A DNA stretch of 64,000 nucleotides, from positions 62,001 to 126,000 of the forward strand of contig NZ_JBCFBA010000004.1 in NCBI RefSeq assembly GCF_038562415.1, written 5' to 3'. Source of the stretch: Solidesulfovibrio sp. (GTDB lineage Bacteria > Desulfobacterota > Desulfovibrionia > Desulfovibrionales > Desulfovibrionaceae). The position numbers were made by a program, and so were the translations under genes. Positions 1 through 9,679 of the stretch are shown piece after piece. Position 1 is the stretch's first letter, and the number at the start of each line of letters is the position of its first letter. The notes under the pieces were generated by a model. The model worked only from the letters and a program-made list of their open reading frames with translations. It was not told the DNA's origin and ran no database searches.

Positions 1-14
1 CCAGGGAGACCGCC

Positions 15-389
15 ATGCATAAGGACCTGCTCTACACCAAAACCCACGAATGGGTACGGGTCGAGGATGAGATAGCCGTGATCGGCATCACCGACTTCGC
101 CCAGGAACAACTCGGCGACATCACCTATGTGGAACTGCCGTCCGTGGGCGACATGCTCGAAGCCGGCCAGGAGATGGGGTCCGTGGAGTCCGTCAAGGCG
201 GCCAGCGAGCTCTACTGCCCGGTTTCCGGCGAGGTCATCGAGGTCAACGAGGAGCTGGAATCGACGCCGGAGAAGGTCAACACCGACCCCTTCGGCGAGG
301 GTTGGATGCTGCGGCTGCGGCTGACGGCCGAGCCCGCCGACCTGCTGTCGCCCGAGGAATACGAGGAAATCGCCAAGTCCGAACACTAG
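15..389 (+). CDS. gcvH: Glycine cleavage system H protein
   Basis: Lipoyl carrier of the glycine cleavage complex; it shuttles the aminomethyl group between the P, T and L proteins in the cytosol. The 124-aa product has the usual family length. The lipoylation site is visible in [13 protein letters not shown], with Lys61 as the modified residue. The start ATG follows GGGAGACCGCC, a good ribosome binding site. It is the first gene seen of a same-strand run gcvH-gcvPA-gcvPB-lpdA with almost no spacing, so one operon; gcvT is not in view and may lie upstream of the window. Identity is secure. Confidence 0.97.
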   Translation: MHKDLLYTKTHEWVRVEDEIAVIGITDFAQEQLGDITYVELPSVGDMLEAGQEMGSVESVKAASELYCPVSGEVIEVNEELESTPEKVNTDPFGEGWMLRLRLTAEPADLLSPEEYEEIAKSEH

Positions 390-402
390 GCCGGAGCCGC
401 AC

Positions 403-1734
403 ATGCCGTACATTCCGCATACCCCGCAAGAGATCAGGGAGATGCTTGGCGTCATCGGCGCGCGGGACGTGTCCGATCTTTTCGCCGAGATTCCCCAGAC
501 GCTTCGCCCCAAGACCTTCAATCTGCCGCGCGGGGCCACGGAAATGGCCGTGCGCGCCGCCATGGAAGGGCTCGCGGCCAAGAACCGCACCGACATGACG
601 AGCTTTCTGGGCGGCGGTTTCTACGACCACTTCGTGCCGGCGGCCTCGGATTACCTGCTGGCGCGCGGGGAATTCGCCACCGCCTACACGCCCTACCAGC
701 CCGAAGCCTCCCAGGGCACCCTGCAGGCCATCTTCGAGTACCAGACCGCCGTGAGCCGGCTGTTCGGCATGGAATGCGCCAATGCCGGCGTCTACGACGG
801 CGGCACGGCCCTGTACGAGGCGCTCATGATGGCCGTGCGCCACACCCGGCGCAAAAAGGCCGTGGTCAGCCAGGCGGTCAGCCCCATCTACCGCATCGTG
901 CTGTCCACCTACACCCGCAACCTCGGCCTGGAACTGGTCACCGTGCCCCACAAGGACGGCTGCGACGACATGGACGCCCTGGCCGGGGCCATCGACGACA
1001 AAACGGCCGCCGTGGTGGTGCAAAACCCCAATTTCCTCGGCGCGGTCCAGGATTTCACCGCCCTGTTCGCCGCCGCCGCCGCCAAGGGCGCCCTGTCCAT
1101 CCTGTCGGGCTACCCGGTGCTCCAGACCGTGCTCAAGACCCCCGGGGCCATGGGCGCGGACATCGCCACGGCCGAGGGCCAGAGCCTGGGGCTGCCCCTG
1201 TCCTTCGGCGGGCCCTACCTCGGCATCATGACCTGCCGCAAGCCCCTGGTGCGCCAGATGCCCGGCCGCATCGCCGGCCGCACCGTGGACGGCGCCGGCC
1301 GCACCGGCTACGTGCTCACCCTGCAGGCCCGCGAACAGCACATCCGCCGCGAGAAGGCCACCTCCAACATCTGCTCCAACCAGGCGCTGTGCGCCCTGCG
1401 CGCGCTTATCAACGTCTGCCTGACCGGCGAGGAAGGCCTGGCCCGCCAGGCGGCCCTGTCCATCGAGAACGCCCACTACGCCGCCATGAAGCTGGCCGCC
1501 GTCCCGGGCGTGCGGCTTTTAAACGACGCCCCCTTCGGCAACGAGTTCGCGGCCGTCTTTCCGGTCAAGGCCAAGCTCGTGGCCAGAAAACTCATGGACG
1601 AGGACATCATTCCGGGCTTTCCGCTCGGCCGCTACTACAAGGGCCTGGAAAACGCCCTGCTCGTCTGCTGCACCGAGAAACACGAACGCGCCGAAATCGA
1701 CCGTCTGGCCAGGCGGCTGGGGAAACTCCTATGA
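403..1734 (+). CDS. gcvPA: Glycine decarboxylase P protein, subunit 1
   Basis: N-terminal half of the split P protein, which decarboxylates glycine and passes the aminomethyl group to lipoyl-GcvH. The 443-aa length fits the bacterial two-subunit form. It begins MPYIPHTPQEIREML, typical of GcvPA, and contains the conserved ARGEFATAYTPYQPEASQGT stretch. Only 13 bases separate it from gcvH, and its stop codon overlaps the gcvPB start (ATGA), indicating translational coupling. The PLP lysine lies on the partner subunit. Confidence 0.96.
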   Translation: MPYIPHTPQEIREMLGVIGARDVSDLFAEIPQTLRPKTFNLPRGATEMAVRAAMEGLAAKNRTDMTSFLGGGFYDHFVPAASDYLLARGEFATAYTPYQPEASQGTLQAIFEYQTAVSRLFGMECANAGVYDGGTALYEALMMAVRHTRRKKAVVSQAVSPIYRIVLSTYTRNLGLELVTVPHKDGCDDMDALAGAIDDKTAAVVVQNPNFLGAVQDFTALFAAAAAKGALSILSGYPVLQTVLKTPGAMGADIATAEGQSLGLPLSFGGPYLGIMTCRKPLVRQMPGRIAGRTVDGAGRTGYVLTLQAREQHIRREKATSNICSNQALCALRALINVCLTGEEGLARQAALSIENAHYAAMKLAAVPGVRLLNDAPFGNEFAAVFPVKAKLVARKLMDEDIIPGFPLGRYYKGLENALLVCCTEKHERAEIDRLARRLGKLL

Positions 1735-3179
1735 GCACCGTCTTTTCCAAATCCCGCCCCGGCCGCGAAGGCGTATGGCCGGACAAGCCCAAGACCGAAC
1801 CGGTGGACTTCATCCCGGCCGGGCTATTGCGCGACGGCGCCACCGGCCTGCCGTCGCTGTCCGAGCTCGACGTGGTGCGCCACTTCACCGGGCTTTCGCG
1901 CAAGAACTACGGCGTGGACGGCAATTTCTATCCGTTGGGGTCGTGCACCATGAAGTACAACCCCAAGTTCACCGAGGAAGTGGCCGCCCTGCCCGGCTTC
2001 GCCCGGCTCCATCCGCTCATTCCCCAGCTCCCGGGCGGCGGCGACATGACCGCCGGGGCGCTGGAGGTCATGTACGACATGGAGCGGCTTCTCTGTGAAA
2101 TCACCGGCATGGCCGCCTTCACCCTGCACCCCATGGCCGGTGCCCACGGCGAGCTCACCGGCGCCCTGATGATGGCCGCCTACCACGCCGACAAGGGGCA
2201 CAAAAAAACCAAGATCATCTGCCCGGACTCGGCCCACGGCACCAACCCGGCCTCGGCCCACATCGCCGGCTTCGACGTGGTCTCCATCGCCTCCAAGGAC
2301 GGCATCATCGACCCCGAGGCCCTGGCCGCCGCCATGGACGACGAGACCGCCGGCGTCATGATGACCGTGCCCAACACGCTCGGGCTTTTCGAGCGCCACC
2401 TGCCCGAGATCGTGGCCCTTTGCCGCAAGGTGGACGCGCTGCTCTACTACGACGGGGCCAACCTCAACGCCATCCTGGGCAAGCTGCGCGTGGGCGACGC
2501 CGGCTTCGACGTGGTGCACTTAAACCTCCACAAGACCTTCGCCACGCCCCACGGCGGCGGCGGCCCGGGCTCGGGGCCGGTCGGCGTCTCCGAGCGGCTC
2601 ATCCCCTACCTGCCCGTTTCCCGGGTGGAAAAGGACGAGGCCGGCCGCTTTTCACTCAGCTACGACCATCCCAAATCCATCGGCTACGTGGCCCCGTTCT
2701 ACGGCAACTTCGGCATCGTGCTGCGGGCCTACGCCTACATCCTGCGCCTGGGCCGCGAGGGGCTCATCCGGGTGTCGGAATCGGCGGTACTCGCCGCCAA
2801 CTACCTGCGCAAGCGCCTGGCCGCGGCCATCGAGGTGCCCTACGACCGCACCTGCATGCACGAGTTCGTGGCCTCGGCGGCCAGACTCGCCGCAGACAAG
2901 CACGTCCGGGCCCTGGATATCGCCAAGGCGCTGCTCGACCGCGGCTACCACGCCCCGACCATCTACTTCCCGCTCATCGTCAAGGAAGCGCTCATGATCG
3001 AGCCGACCGAAACCGAGAGCAAGGACACCCTGGACGCCTTCGTGGCCGACCTGCTGGACATCCTGGCCCAGGCCGAGGCCGACCCCGAGGCCGTGCGCGC
3101 CTGTCCGACCACCCTGCCCGTGGGGCGCCTGGACGAGACCCGGGCCGCCCGGGCCATGGAGATCACCGATGACTGCTAG
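1731..3179 (+). CDS. gcvPB: Glycine decarboxylase P protein, subunit 2 (PLP-binding)
   Basis: C-terminal half of the split glycine decarboxylase, 482 aa. The PLP-lysine region is seen in HLNLHKTFATPHGGGGPGSG, with Lys268 as the Schiff-base residue followed by the glycine-rich loop. The start ATG overlaps the gcvPA stop, which sets this start rather than any upstream codon in the same frame. It forms the heterodimeric P protein with GcvPA. The 3' end overlaps the lpdA start by 11 bases. Confidence 0.96.
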   Translation: MSTVFSKSRPGREGVWPDKPKTEPVDFIPAGLLRDGATGLPSLSELDVVRHFTGLSRKNYGVDGNFYPLGSCTMKYNPKFTEEVAALPGFARLHPLIPQLPGGGDMTAGALEVMYDMERLLCEITGMAAFTLHPMAGAHGELTGALMMAAYHADKGHKKTKIICPDSAHGTNPASAHIAGFDVVSIASKDGIIDPEALAAAMDDETAGVMMTVPNTLGLFERHLPEIVALCRKVDALLYYDGANLNAILGKLRVGDAGFDVVHLNLHKTFATPHGGGGPGSGPVGVSERLIPYLPVSRVEKDEAGRFSLSYDHPKSIGYVAPFYGNFGIVLRAYAYILRLGREGLIRVSESAVLAANYLRKRLAAAIEVPYDRTCMHEFVASAARLAADKHVRALDIAKALLDRGYHAPTIYFPLIVKEALMIEPTETESKDTLDAFVADLLDILAQAEADPEAVRACPTTLPVGRLDETRAARAMEITDDC

Positions 3180-4542
3180 CCCGGCCAAGCGGCTGGTGGT
3201 GGTCGGGGCCGGCCCCGGCGGCTACGAGGCGGCCCTGGCCGGCGCGGCCGCCGGGCTGGCCGTGACGCTCATCGAGCGCGGCAAGCTCGGCGGCACCTGC
3301 CTCAACTGGGGCTGCATCCCGACCAAGCATTTGCTGGCCACGACGCTTTCCGTGGACGCCCTGGAGGCCCAGGCCCGGCAGAAGCTGGCCACGGGCACGG
3401 TGACCCCGGACCTGGCCGCCATCCAGGCCAAAAAGAAGAAGCTCATCGCCGCCACCCATTCGGCCATGGCCAAGACCCTGGAAAAGGCCGGCATCCGGCT
3501 GGTGACGGCCAACCTGGCTTCCGTCTCGCCAGGCATTGCCCACGTGGCCGCCGGGGCCCAGACCGAGGACATCCCCTTCGACGCCCTGATCCTGGCCCTG
3601 GGCTCCCGGGCGGCCTCGTTTCCCGGGGTCAAGCCCGACGGCAAGGCCGTGCTCGGCGTCGCGCCGGTGCTCGATTTCACCGAAGCGCCGGCAAGCCTGG
3701 TCATCGTCGGCGCCGGGGCCATCGGCCTGGAGATCTCCGAAGTCTACCGGCGCCTGGGCACCAAGGTCACGGTGGTCGACGCCGCGCCGCGCCTGGCCCC
3801 GGCCGAGGACCCGGACGTGTCCAAGGTCGTGGGGCAGGTCATGCGCAAAAAGGGCATCGACGCCCGGGCCGGGGTCAAGGTGGCGAGCCTGGTCACGGAC
3901 GAGGACGGCCAGGCCAGACTGACCCTGGACGGCGGCGAGGTGATCGTGGCCGAAAAGGCCCTGGTGGCCATCGGCCGTTTCGCCGCGACCGTGGTGCCGG
4001 GGCTGGCCGAGCTCGGCGCGACCTTCGCCAACCCTTCGCCCAACCGGGCCTGGATCGCCACGGACGACACCTTGCAGACGGCGCCCGGGATCTATGCCGT
4101 GGGCGACTGCAACGGCCGCACGCTCCTGGCCCACGCCGCCGCAAGCCAGGGCGTCTACGCCGCCCGCCATGCCGCCGGCCTGGAGAACGGGCCGTACGCG
4201 CCGGGGCCGATTCCGGGCTGCTATTACGGCGCGCCGGAGATCATGCGCGTGGGGGCCATCGCCGCCCCGGGCGACCTCGTCTCCGAGGCGGCCTTCGTGG
4301 CCAACCCCATCGCCCAGGCCCATGCCGACACGGCCGGCTTCGCCCGGGCCGTCTGGAAGGACGGCAAGGTTATCGGCCTTACGGCCGTTGGCCACGGCGC
4401 CTCGGCCATGGGCACCCTGGCCACGGTCATCGTGGCCGAGGGCTGGACGCGGGAGCGTTGCGAAAAGCTCGTTTTCCCCCATCCCGGGCTGGACGAGACG
4501 CTTCGGGCCGCGCTGTTGGCCGAGGTGAAGACGAAAGCCTGA
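3169..4542 (+). CDS. lpdA: Dihydrolipoyl dehydrogenase (L protein)
   Basis: FAD- and NAD-dependent disulfide oxidoreductase that reoxidises dihydrolipoyl-GcvH. The 457-aa protein has an N-terminal FAD fold (VVVGAGPGGYEAA), the redox-active disulfide motif GGTCLNWGCIPTK (Cys44 and Cys49), a second dinucleotide motif (VIVGAGAIGLEIS) and a C-terminal dimer domain with the catalytic His-Pro pair in FPHPGLDETL. It overlaps gcvPB by 11 bases, so it is the L protein of this operon; it could also serve other 2-oxoacid dehydrogenases. Confidence 0.95.
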   Translation: MTASPAKRLVVVGAGPGGYEAALAGAAAGLAVTLIERGKLGGTCLNWGCIPTKHLLATTLSVDALEAQARQKLATGTVTPDLAAIQAKKKKLIAATHSAMAKTLEKAGIRLVTANLASVSPGIAHVAAGAQTEDIPFDALILALGSRAASFPGVKPDGKAVLGVAPVLDFTEAPASLVIVGAGAIGLEISEVYRRLGTKVTVVDAAPRLAPAEDPDVSKVVGQVMRKKGIDARAGVKVASLVTDEDGQARLTLDGGEVIVAEKALVAIGRFAATVVPGLAELGATFANPSPNRAWIATDDTLQTAPGIYAVGDCNGRTLLAHAAASQGVYAARHAAGLENGPYAPGPIPGCYYGAPEIMRVGAIAAPGDLVSEAAFVANPIAQAHADTAGFARAVWKDGKVIGLTAVGHGASAMGTLATVIVAEGWTRERCEKLVFPHPGLDETLRAALLAEVKTKA

Positions 4543-4551
4543 GACGAAGAC

Positions 4552-4583
4552 GGGGGGAAACTTCTTGAAAGAAGTTTCCCCCC
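4552..4583. terminator. Perfect long hairpin after the gcv operon
   Basis: GGGGGGAAACTTCTT is followed almost at once by its exact reverse complement, giving a 14-15 bp stem with a minimal loop, 10 bases after the lpdA stop. There is no T-tract on the plus strand, so it may act as an mRNA 3'-end stabiliser or a factor-assisted terminator. Confidence 0.6.
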
Positions 4584-4631
4584 GCGCCCCCCTTCAAGAA
4601 CTTTCAAAGGGGGAGTCCCTCAAAGCCCCCG

Positions 4632-5519
4632 ATGGATTCGGTCATGCAAAGCGGAAACGATGCTCTCCGACTAGGGATCACCAGACGTTTCGTCCTGCGC
4701 GCCGGGCTGGTCGGCGCCTGCGCCTGCTTCCTGCCCTGGCCGGCCCTGGCCAAAAAACCCGAGGCCAAGGCCGCGCCCAAAGCCGCCGCCGAGCCGGCCG
4801 CGCCGGCCAGCAACTTCTACGTTGCCAACCGCGACAAGCTCGTGGCCGATTTCCGGGGCGTGTGCGGCGGCGCCCAGCACTGGCTGGCCGCCCGCACCGC
4901 CGAACCCACGGCCAAGGCCATCACCGACGACGCCCTGCGCCGCTACGAGGGCCTGCTCCCCAAAATGCCCGACATCGGCGGCCCCACCAACCGCAACCAG
5001 CCCTTCCTGATCATGGCCGGCTGGCTTGTCGCCCTCTACCAGTCCATGGCCGAGAAAGGCATGACCGCCAAGGACGCCGGCCGGCTCCTCTACGACCTCT
5101 ACGCCGCCGACTGGGCCGCCGTGCCGCCGCAAAAAGCCAAGGCCATGGGCGCCTCCCTTTTTTCCGTGGCCTACCAGCAATCCCTGGCCGACTGGGCCGC
5201 CGAAAGCCAGAAGAAAAAATACCCCGGCGACTGGGTCGGCAAGGCCCTCCCCGGCGACGGCAAGACCTTCGACCTGGGCTACGACTACACCGAGTGCGGC
5301 GCGGTCAAGTTCTTCAAGGCCCAGGGCGCGGCCGAGGTGGCGCCCTACTACTGCCTCAACGACTTCCTGGCCTCGCGCGCCCAGGGCACGGGCCTGGCCC
5401 GCAAGTTCACCCTCGCCCAGGGCGATCCGCTGTGCGATTTCCGCTACAAGCGCGACCGCCCCGTCACCCAGAACTGGGACACCGAAACGCCCAAATTCCC
5501 CGGCAACAAGCCGGCGTGA
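4632..5519 (+). CDS. Tat-exported L-2-amino-thiazoline-4-carboxylate (ATC) hydrolase family protein
   Basis: 295-aa protein that begins with a twin-arginine signal (ITRRFVLRAGLVGACACF, cleavage expected after PALA near residue 36), then an Ala/Pro/Lys-rich linker and a globular domain. The C-terminal segment has the cysteine pattern of the ATC hydrolase-like family: YTECGAVKFFK, YYCLNDF and GDPLCDFRY. In that family the named reaction is thiazoline ring opening in cysteine synthesis, but most members have no tested function and an exported, Tat-folded form suggests a metal or redox cofactor. The start is uncertain: ATG at 4632 or 4644, neither with a strong ribosome site. It lies alone between a hairpin and a repeat. 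Confidence 0.6.
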   Translation: MDSVMQSGNDALRLGITRRFVLRAGLVGACACFLPWPALAKKPEAKAAPKAAAEPAAPASNFYVANRDKLVADFRGVCGGAQHWLAARTAEPTAKAITDDALRRYEGLLPKMPDIGGPTNRNQPFLIMAGWLVALYQSMAEKGMTAKDAGRLLYDLYAADWAAVPPQKAKAMGASLFSVAYQQSLADWAAESQKKKYPGDWVGKALPGDGKTFDLGYDYTECGAVKFFKAQGAAEVAPYYCLNDFLASRAQGTGLARKFTLAQGDPLCDFRYKRDRPVTQNWDTETPKFPGNKPA

Positions 5520-5550
5520 GGGAGTGAAGGTGGAGGATGCGTGAGGGAAT

Positions 5551-5600
5551 GAGGGGGAAAGCCTCCGGCGGCCAAAGGGCTGGCGCCCTCTGGACTCCCA
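5551..5600. repeat. REP-like intergenic element
   Basis: A G-rich run followed by CCTCCGGCGGCC, then a small GGGC/GCCC hairpin and CTCTGGACTCCC. From memory, segments of this form recur between genes in large Desulfovibrio genomes; no second copy is seen in this window, so the repeat call rests on recall only. Confidence 0.35.
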
Positions 5601-5640
5601 TACAGGGGAAGCTCGATTTTCTGTTGTATATCGGGATGCT

Positions 5641-6228
<588 letters not shown>

Positions 6229-6284
6229 CGGCCCTGTCCGGAAGCGGGCGAGGCCAGCCGCCCCGCCCGCCGTTTCTCTCTCCC

Positions 6285-7544
6285 CTATTCCAGCCCCGGC
6301 ACGGGGAAACGCGCACAAAGCGACGCCACGTCCTCCCGCACCGAGCGGCGCAGCTCCGCGTCGCCGGGACGCGACAGCACCTCGGCCATCCAGCCGGCCA
6401 ATTGCTCCATTTCCGCCTCGCCCATGCCGCGCGTCGTGGCCGCCGGCGTGCCCACCCGGATGCCCGAGGGCCGCAGCGGCGGATTGGGGTCGTCGGGGAG
6501 AATCTGCTTGTTGGTGGTCATGCCGGCTTCGTCGAGCAACCCCTCGGCCGCGCGGCCGTCCAGGCCGAAGCTCGCCTGCGTGTCGGCCACCAGCATGTGG
6601 TTGTCCGTGCCGCCCGTGACCAGTTTCACGCCCCGCGCCGTCAAGGACGCGGCCAGGCACCGGGCATTGGCCAGCACCCGCCGGGCGTAGTCGGCGAACG
6701 CCGGGTCGAGCGCCTTGCCAAGCGTGATGGCGATGCCCGCGATCACGTTCATGTGCGGCCCGCCCTGGAGCCCCGGAAAGACCGACTTGTCGATGCGCGC
6801 CGCCAGTTCCCTGCGGCACAGGATCATCCCGCCGCGCGGGCCGCGCAGGGACTTGTGCGAGGTGGTGGTCACCACGTCGAAGCCGCAGTCGAAGGGATTG
6901 CCCATGACCCCGCCGGCCACCAGGCCGGCGTAGTGGGAGGCGTCGCACATGGTATACGCCCCGACCGCGTCGGCCACGTTCTTGAAGGCCGCGTAGTCCA
7001 GGTCGCGGGGATAGGAGGTGTAGCCGCAAAGCACGAGCCTCGGCTTGTGCTCCCGGGCCAGGGCGGCCACGGCGTCGAAGTCGATGGCGCCGGTTGCCGG
7101 GTCGGTCTTGTAGCGCACGAAGCGAAACAGCCGGCCCATGTGGGACACGGGCGCGCCGTGGGTCAGGTGGCCGCCGTGAGACAGGTCCATGGCCAGGATG
7201 GTGTCGCCGGGTTCGAGCAGCCCCAGGTACACGGCCTGGTTCATGGGCGAGCCGGACAGGGGCTGGACGTTGGCGTGCTCGCAGCGAAACAGCCGGCAGG
7301 CCCGCTCCCGGGCCAGCTCCTCCACCCGGTCCGTGAATTCCTGGCCGCCGTAGTAGCGCCGGCCGGGATAGCCCTCGGCGTACTTGTTGGTGAACACGCT
7401 GCCCAAAACGGCCAGCACTTCGGGATAGGTGTAGTTTTCCGAGGGGATCAGCTCGATGCCCGACCGCTGGCGGGCTTCCTCGCCGGACAGGGTGGCGAAG
7501 ACGTCCGGGTCGCTTGCGGCAAGCAGTTCACGATACGCGCGCAT
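6285..7544 (-). CDS. glyA: Serine hydroxymethyltransferase
   Basis: PLP enzyme interconverting serine plus THF with glycine plus methylene-THF; it links to the glycine cleavage genes 2 kb away. The 419-aa protein has the PLP lysine Lys231 in VVTTTSHKSLRGPRGG, the PLP-site segment IPSENYTYPEVL and the ending region RVGTPAATTRGM. The start ATG at 7544 sits behind AAGGAGG; the open frame extends upstream into the riboswitch, so longer starts are rejected. A ZTP riboswitch in its leader ties expression to folate and purine status. Confidence 0.96.
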   Translation of the reverse strand: MRAYRELLAASDPDVFATLSGEEARQRSGIELIPSENYTYPEVLAVLGSVFTNKYAEGYPGRRYYGGQEFTDRVEELARERACRLFRCEHANVQPLSGSPMNQAVYLGLLEPGDTILAMDLSHGGHLTHGAPVSHMGRLFRFVRYKTDPATGAIDFDAVAALAREHKPRLVLCGYTSYPRDLDYAAFKNVADAVGAYTMCDASHYAGLVAGGVMGNPFDCGFDVVTTTSHKSLRGPRGGMILCRRELAARIDKSVFPGLQGGPHMNVIAGIAITLGKALDPAFADYARRVLANARCLAASLTARGVKLVTGGTDNHMLVADTQASFGLDGRAAEGLLDEAGMTTNKQILPDDPNPPLRPSGIRVGTPAATTRGMGEAEMEQLAGWMAEVLSRPGDAELRRSVREDVASLCARFPVPGLE

Positions 7545-7583
7545 GGGCTCCTCCTTGGCAGGAAGGTTGGCGTCGGGGACGAC

Positions 7584-7660
7584 GCAGCCCAGGCGAGCGG
7601 CATACGGACGTTTCGCGCTCCCCCGTGGTTGCCCACGTTTCTCGCCAGTCACGCGAAACG
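7584..7660 (-). promoter_or_regulatory. ZTP (pfl) riboswitch in the glyA leader
   Basis: On the minus strand, reading toward glyA, the leader shows an 8-bp closing stem CGTTTCGC/GCGAAACG, the conserved internal segment GTGACTGGCGA, a hairpin GTGGGCAACCAC, the GGGGGAGC segment, and after a short linker the invariant 3' pseudoknot strand CGCCTGGGC. This is the architecture of the ZTP/ZMP-sensing pfl motif, which typically controls glyA, folD and purH. Directly downstream, GCGTCG-TCCC-CGACGC (7571-7586) forms a perfect 6-bp hairpin overlapping the aptamer end and may be the expression platform, about 25 bases before the ribosome site. Confidence 0.9.
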
Positions 7661-7741
7661 GTGTGGAATGGCCCCGCCCGTGTAGACCGGGGGACGGGAC
7701 GGCGTCAAGGGATCGGCGGGCCAGCCTGGCCCGGCCAACCC

Positions 7742-8428
7742 TCAGCCGCCCTCCCCCTCCGGGCCGTCCAGGTCGACAAGCCCCATGCGGGCGGCGTAGC
7801 GCACCAGTTCGGCCAGATTACGCAGGCCCAGCTTGCCGAGCACGTTGGAGCGGTGGTTTTCCACGGTCTTTCGCGAGATGTAGAGCTTGACCGCGATCTC
7901 GGTCACGTCGCGGCCTTCGGCCAAAAGCCGCAGCACCTGCTGTTCGCGGCGGGTCAGCGTCTCGTAAGCCGGGTCGGCCGGCTTGGCCCGGCGGGCGGCA
8001 TAGGCGTCCAGGCGCTCCAGGAGTTGCGGCGCGATGGCCCCGTCCAGGTAGCGCTCGCCGCGCGAGACGGCGGCCAGGGCGGCAAGCAGGCTCCCGGCGG
8101 CGGAATCCTTGACCACGTAGCCCAGCGCCCCGGCCCGGAAGCTCTCGGCCACGACGTCGATGCGGGCGTGCATGCTGACCACCAGCACCTTGGGCGGCGC
8201 GGGCAGCTCCCGCAACCGGCCAAGGACCTCGATGCCGCCGGCATCCGGCAGGGCTATGTCAAGCAGCACCACGTCGGGGGTCAGTTCGTCGGCCAGGGCC
8301 AAGGCCTCCCGGGCCGTGCCGGCCTCGCCCGCGACGACGTACCGCCCGGCCTCCCGGGCGAGCGTCGACCGCACCCCCTCGCGAAAAAGCGGATGGTCGT
8401 CGACCAGCAAAATCCTTATTCCGGGCAT
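7742..8428 (-). CDS. NarL/LuxR-type response regulator
   Basis: 228-aa two-domain regulator. Residues 1-120 form a receiver with acidic pocket DD10-11 region, phospho-acceptor Asp57 (VVLLDIALPD) and the conserved Lys in VVKDSAAGS. Residues 160-225 are a LuxR-type helix-turn-helix (LTRREQQVLRLLAEGRD, ISRKTVENHRSNV). The start ATG overlaps the 3' end of the upstream kinase gene by 13 bases, so the two form a coupled pair. Target genes are not evident. Confidence 0.92.
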   Translation of the reverse strand: MPGIRILLVDDHPLFREGVRSTLAREAGRYVVAGEAGTAREALALADELTPDVVLLDIALPDAGGIEVLGRLRELPAPPKVLVVSMHARIDVVAESFRAGALGYVVKDSAAGSLLAALAAVSRGERYLDGAIAPQLLERLDAYAARRAKPADPAYETLTRREQQVLRLLAEGRDVTEIAVKLYISRKTVENHRSNVLGKLGLRNLAELVRYAARMGLVDLDGPEGEGG

Positions 8429-9555
8429 GGGCCACCGTCCGCCAGGGGCGCCTCGGCCGTGATGGTCGTACCCCGGCCGGGCGCGCTTTTGATGCGCAGC
8501 CGACCGCCCAAAAGCCGCATCCGCTCGCGCATGCTCCAAAGCCCCATGCGCTTTTCGGCCAAGGCCTGGGGCAGGCGGCTGGCCACGTCGAAGCCTTTGC
8601 CGTCGTCGGTCACGCGCAGCAGGATGTCGGGATGGGAGGCGATGAGCCGCACCGTGACCTTGGAGGCCTCGCCGTGGCGCAGGGCGTTGGCCAGGCATTC
8701 CTGGAGCACGCGGTAGAGGTTGACGGCCGTCTCGAAGGGCAGGCGCACGGCCTCCAGGCCGTCGGCCGTGAACGCCACCGGCAGGGCATGGCGCGCGGCG
8801 CAGTGCTCGCACAGCCGAAAGGCCGTGCCCACGAGCCCGAGCTGTTCGAGGGCCGGCGGCAGGAGGCCATAGGCCAAGTCGCGCAGGGAGGACACGGCCG
8901 CGCCCAGAGTTTCGGCGCATTCGGTCACGGTTTCCCGGGCCGCCGCGTCCGCGGCCGCAAGCTGCGGCACCAGCCCGTCCAGGCGCAGGCGCGTGGAGGA
9001 AAGGGCCTGGGCCACATCGTCGTGAAGCTCCCGGGCGATGCGCTGGCGCTCGGTCTCCTGGGCCTTGATGAGCTCCCGGGACAGGGCGCGCAGGCGCTCC
9101 TCGTTGCGCCGGGCCTCGACGATGCGGCCCAGGTGGTCGGCCACGGCGTCGAGCAGGTGGCGCTCCTCGCGCAGAAACGGCCCCTCGTCGGCCGGCGGGC
9201 GCCGCTCCAGGTAGCCCACCTCCAGGCGGCCGACGGTTTCGCCGTCGACCGTCACGGAACTGACCTGCCGGTCCACGGGGCGGCGGAAATTGTCCGTGGC
9301 CCGCACGCGCCCGCCGATGGTCACCCGGGCGCAGGCCGCCTCGGGATACTGCCAGGCCCGGGCCACCACCTGGCAGGCGCCGGCCAGGATGTCGTCCAGG
9401 GCCAGGTCGGCGCGCTGGGACAGGCGGGTGATGGCGTAGAGGCAGTCCAGTTCCTTGACGCGTTCGCGCAGCGCCGCCACGACGGCGGCATGGCCGTCGT
9501 CGGCGGGCGCCGTTGCGGAAGCGGTCGCGACCTTGGCCCTACTCGTCTTTTTCAT
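8416..9555 (-). CDS. Cytosolic NarX/DegS-type histidine kinase
   Basis: 379-aa sensor kinase without transmembrane segments. Residues about 20-160 look like a GAF-type sensory region (CARVTIGGRVRATDNF, VGRLEVGYLERR). A HisKA_3 dimerisation helix follows with His178 in IARELHDDVAQAL, then a HATPase domain with NALRHGEAS, VTDDGKGFD and GMWSMRERMRL-like boxes. The start ATG follows TGGAGGGC. It is cotranscribed with the overlapping NarL regulator. The signal is unknown; a GAF-like domain would suit a soluble small molecule or redox cue. Confidence 0.9.
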   Translation of the reverse strand: MKKTSRAKVATASATAPADDGHAAVVAALRERVKELDCLYAITRLSQRADLALDDILAGACQVVARAWQYPEAACARVTIGGRVRATDNFRRPVDRQVSSVTVDGETVGRLEVGYLERRPPADEGPFLREERHLLDAVADHLGRIVEARRNEERLRALSRELIKAQETERQRIARELHDDVAQALSSTRLRLDGLVPQLAAADAAARETVTECAETLGAAVSSLRDLAYGLLPPALEQLGLVGTAFRLCEHCAARHALPVAFTADGLEAVRLPFETAVNLYRVLQECLANALRHGEASKVTVRLIASHPDILLRVTDDGKGFDVASRLPQALAEKRMGLWSMRERMRLLGGRLRIKSAPGRGTTITAEAPLADGGPCPE

Positions 9556-9679
9556 GCCCTCCACCCCTGCCGCCTCCCGGCCACCTCGTTGCCGTATTTC
9601 AAATTGCCGCGCCCAAGGCAAGAAAGGGAAAATCGTGAGCACGGGGACACGGCTCCCCAGACCGCGTCCCCGTTGCCCG

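Noticed and set aside
277-1476. Long minus-strand frame over gcvPA
   Set aside because: Antisense to a secure glycine decarboxylase subunit and low-complexity in sequence.
7660-7740. Glycine riboswitch before glyA
   Set aside because: The leader matches the ZTP architecture instead and lacks the paired glycine aptamers.
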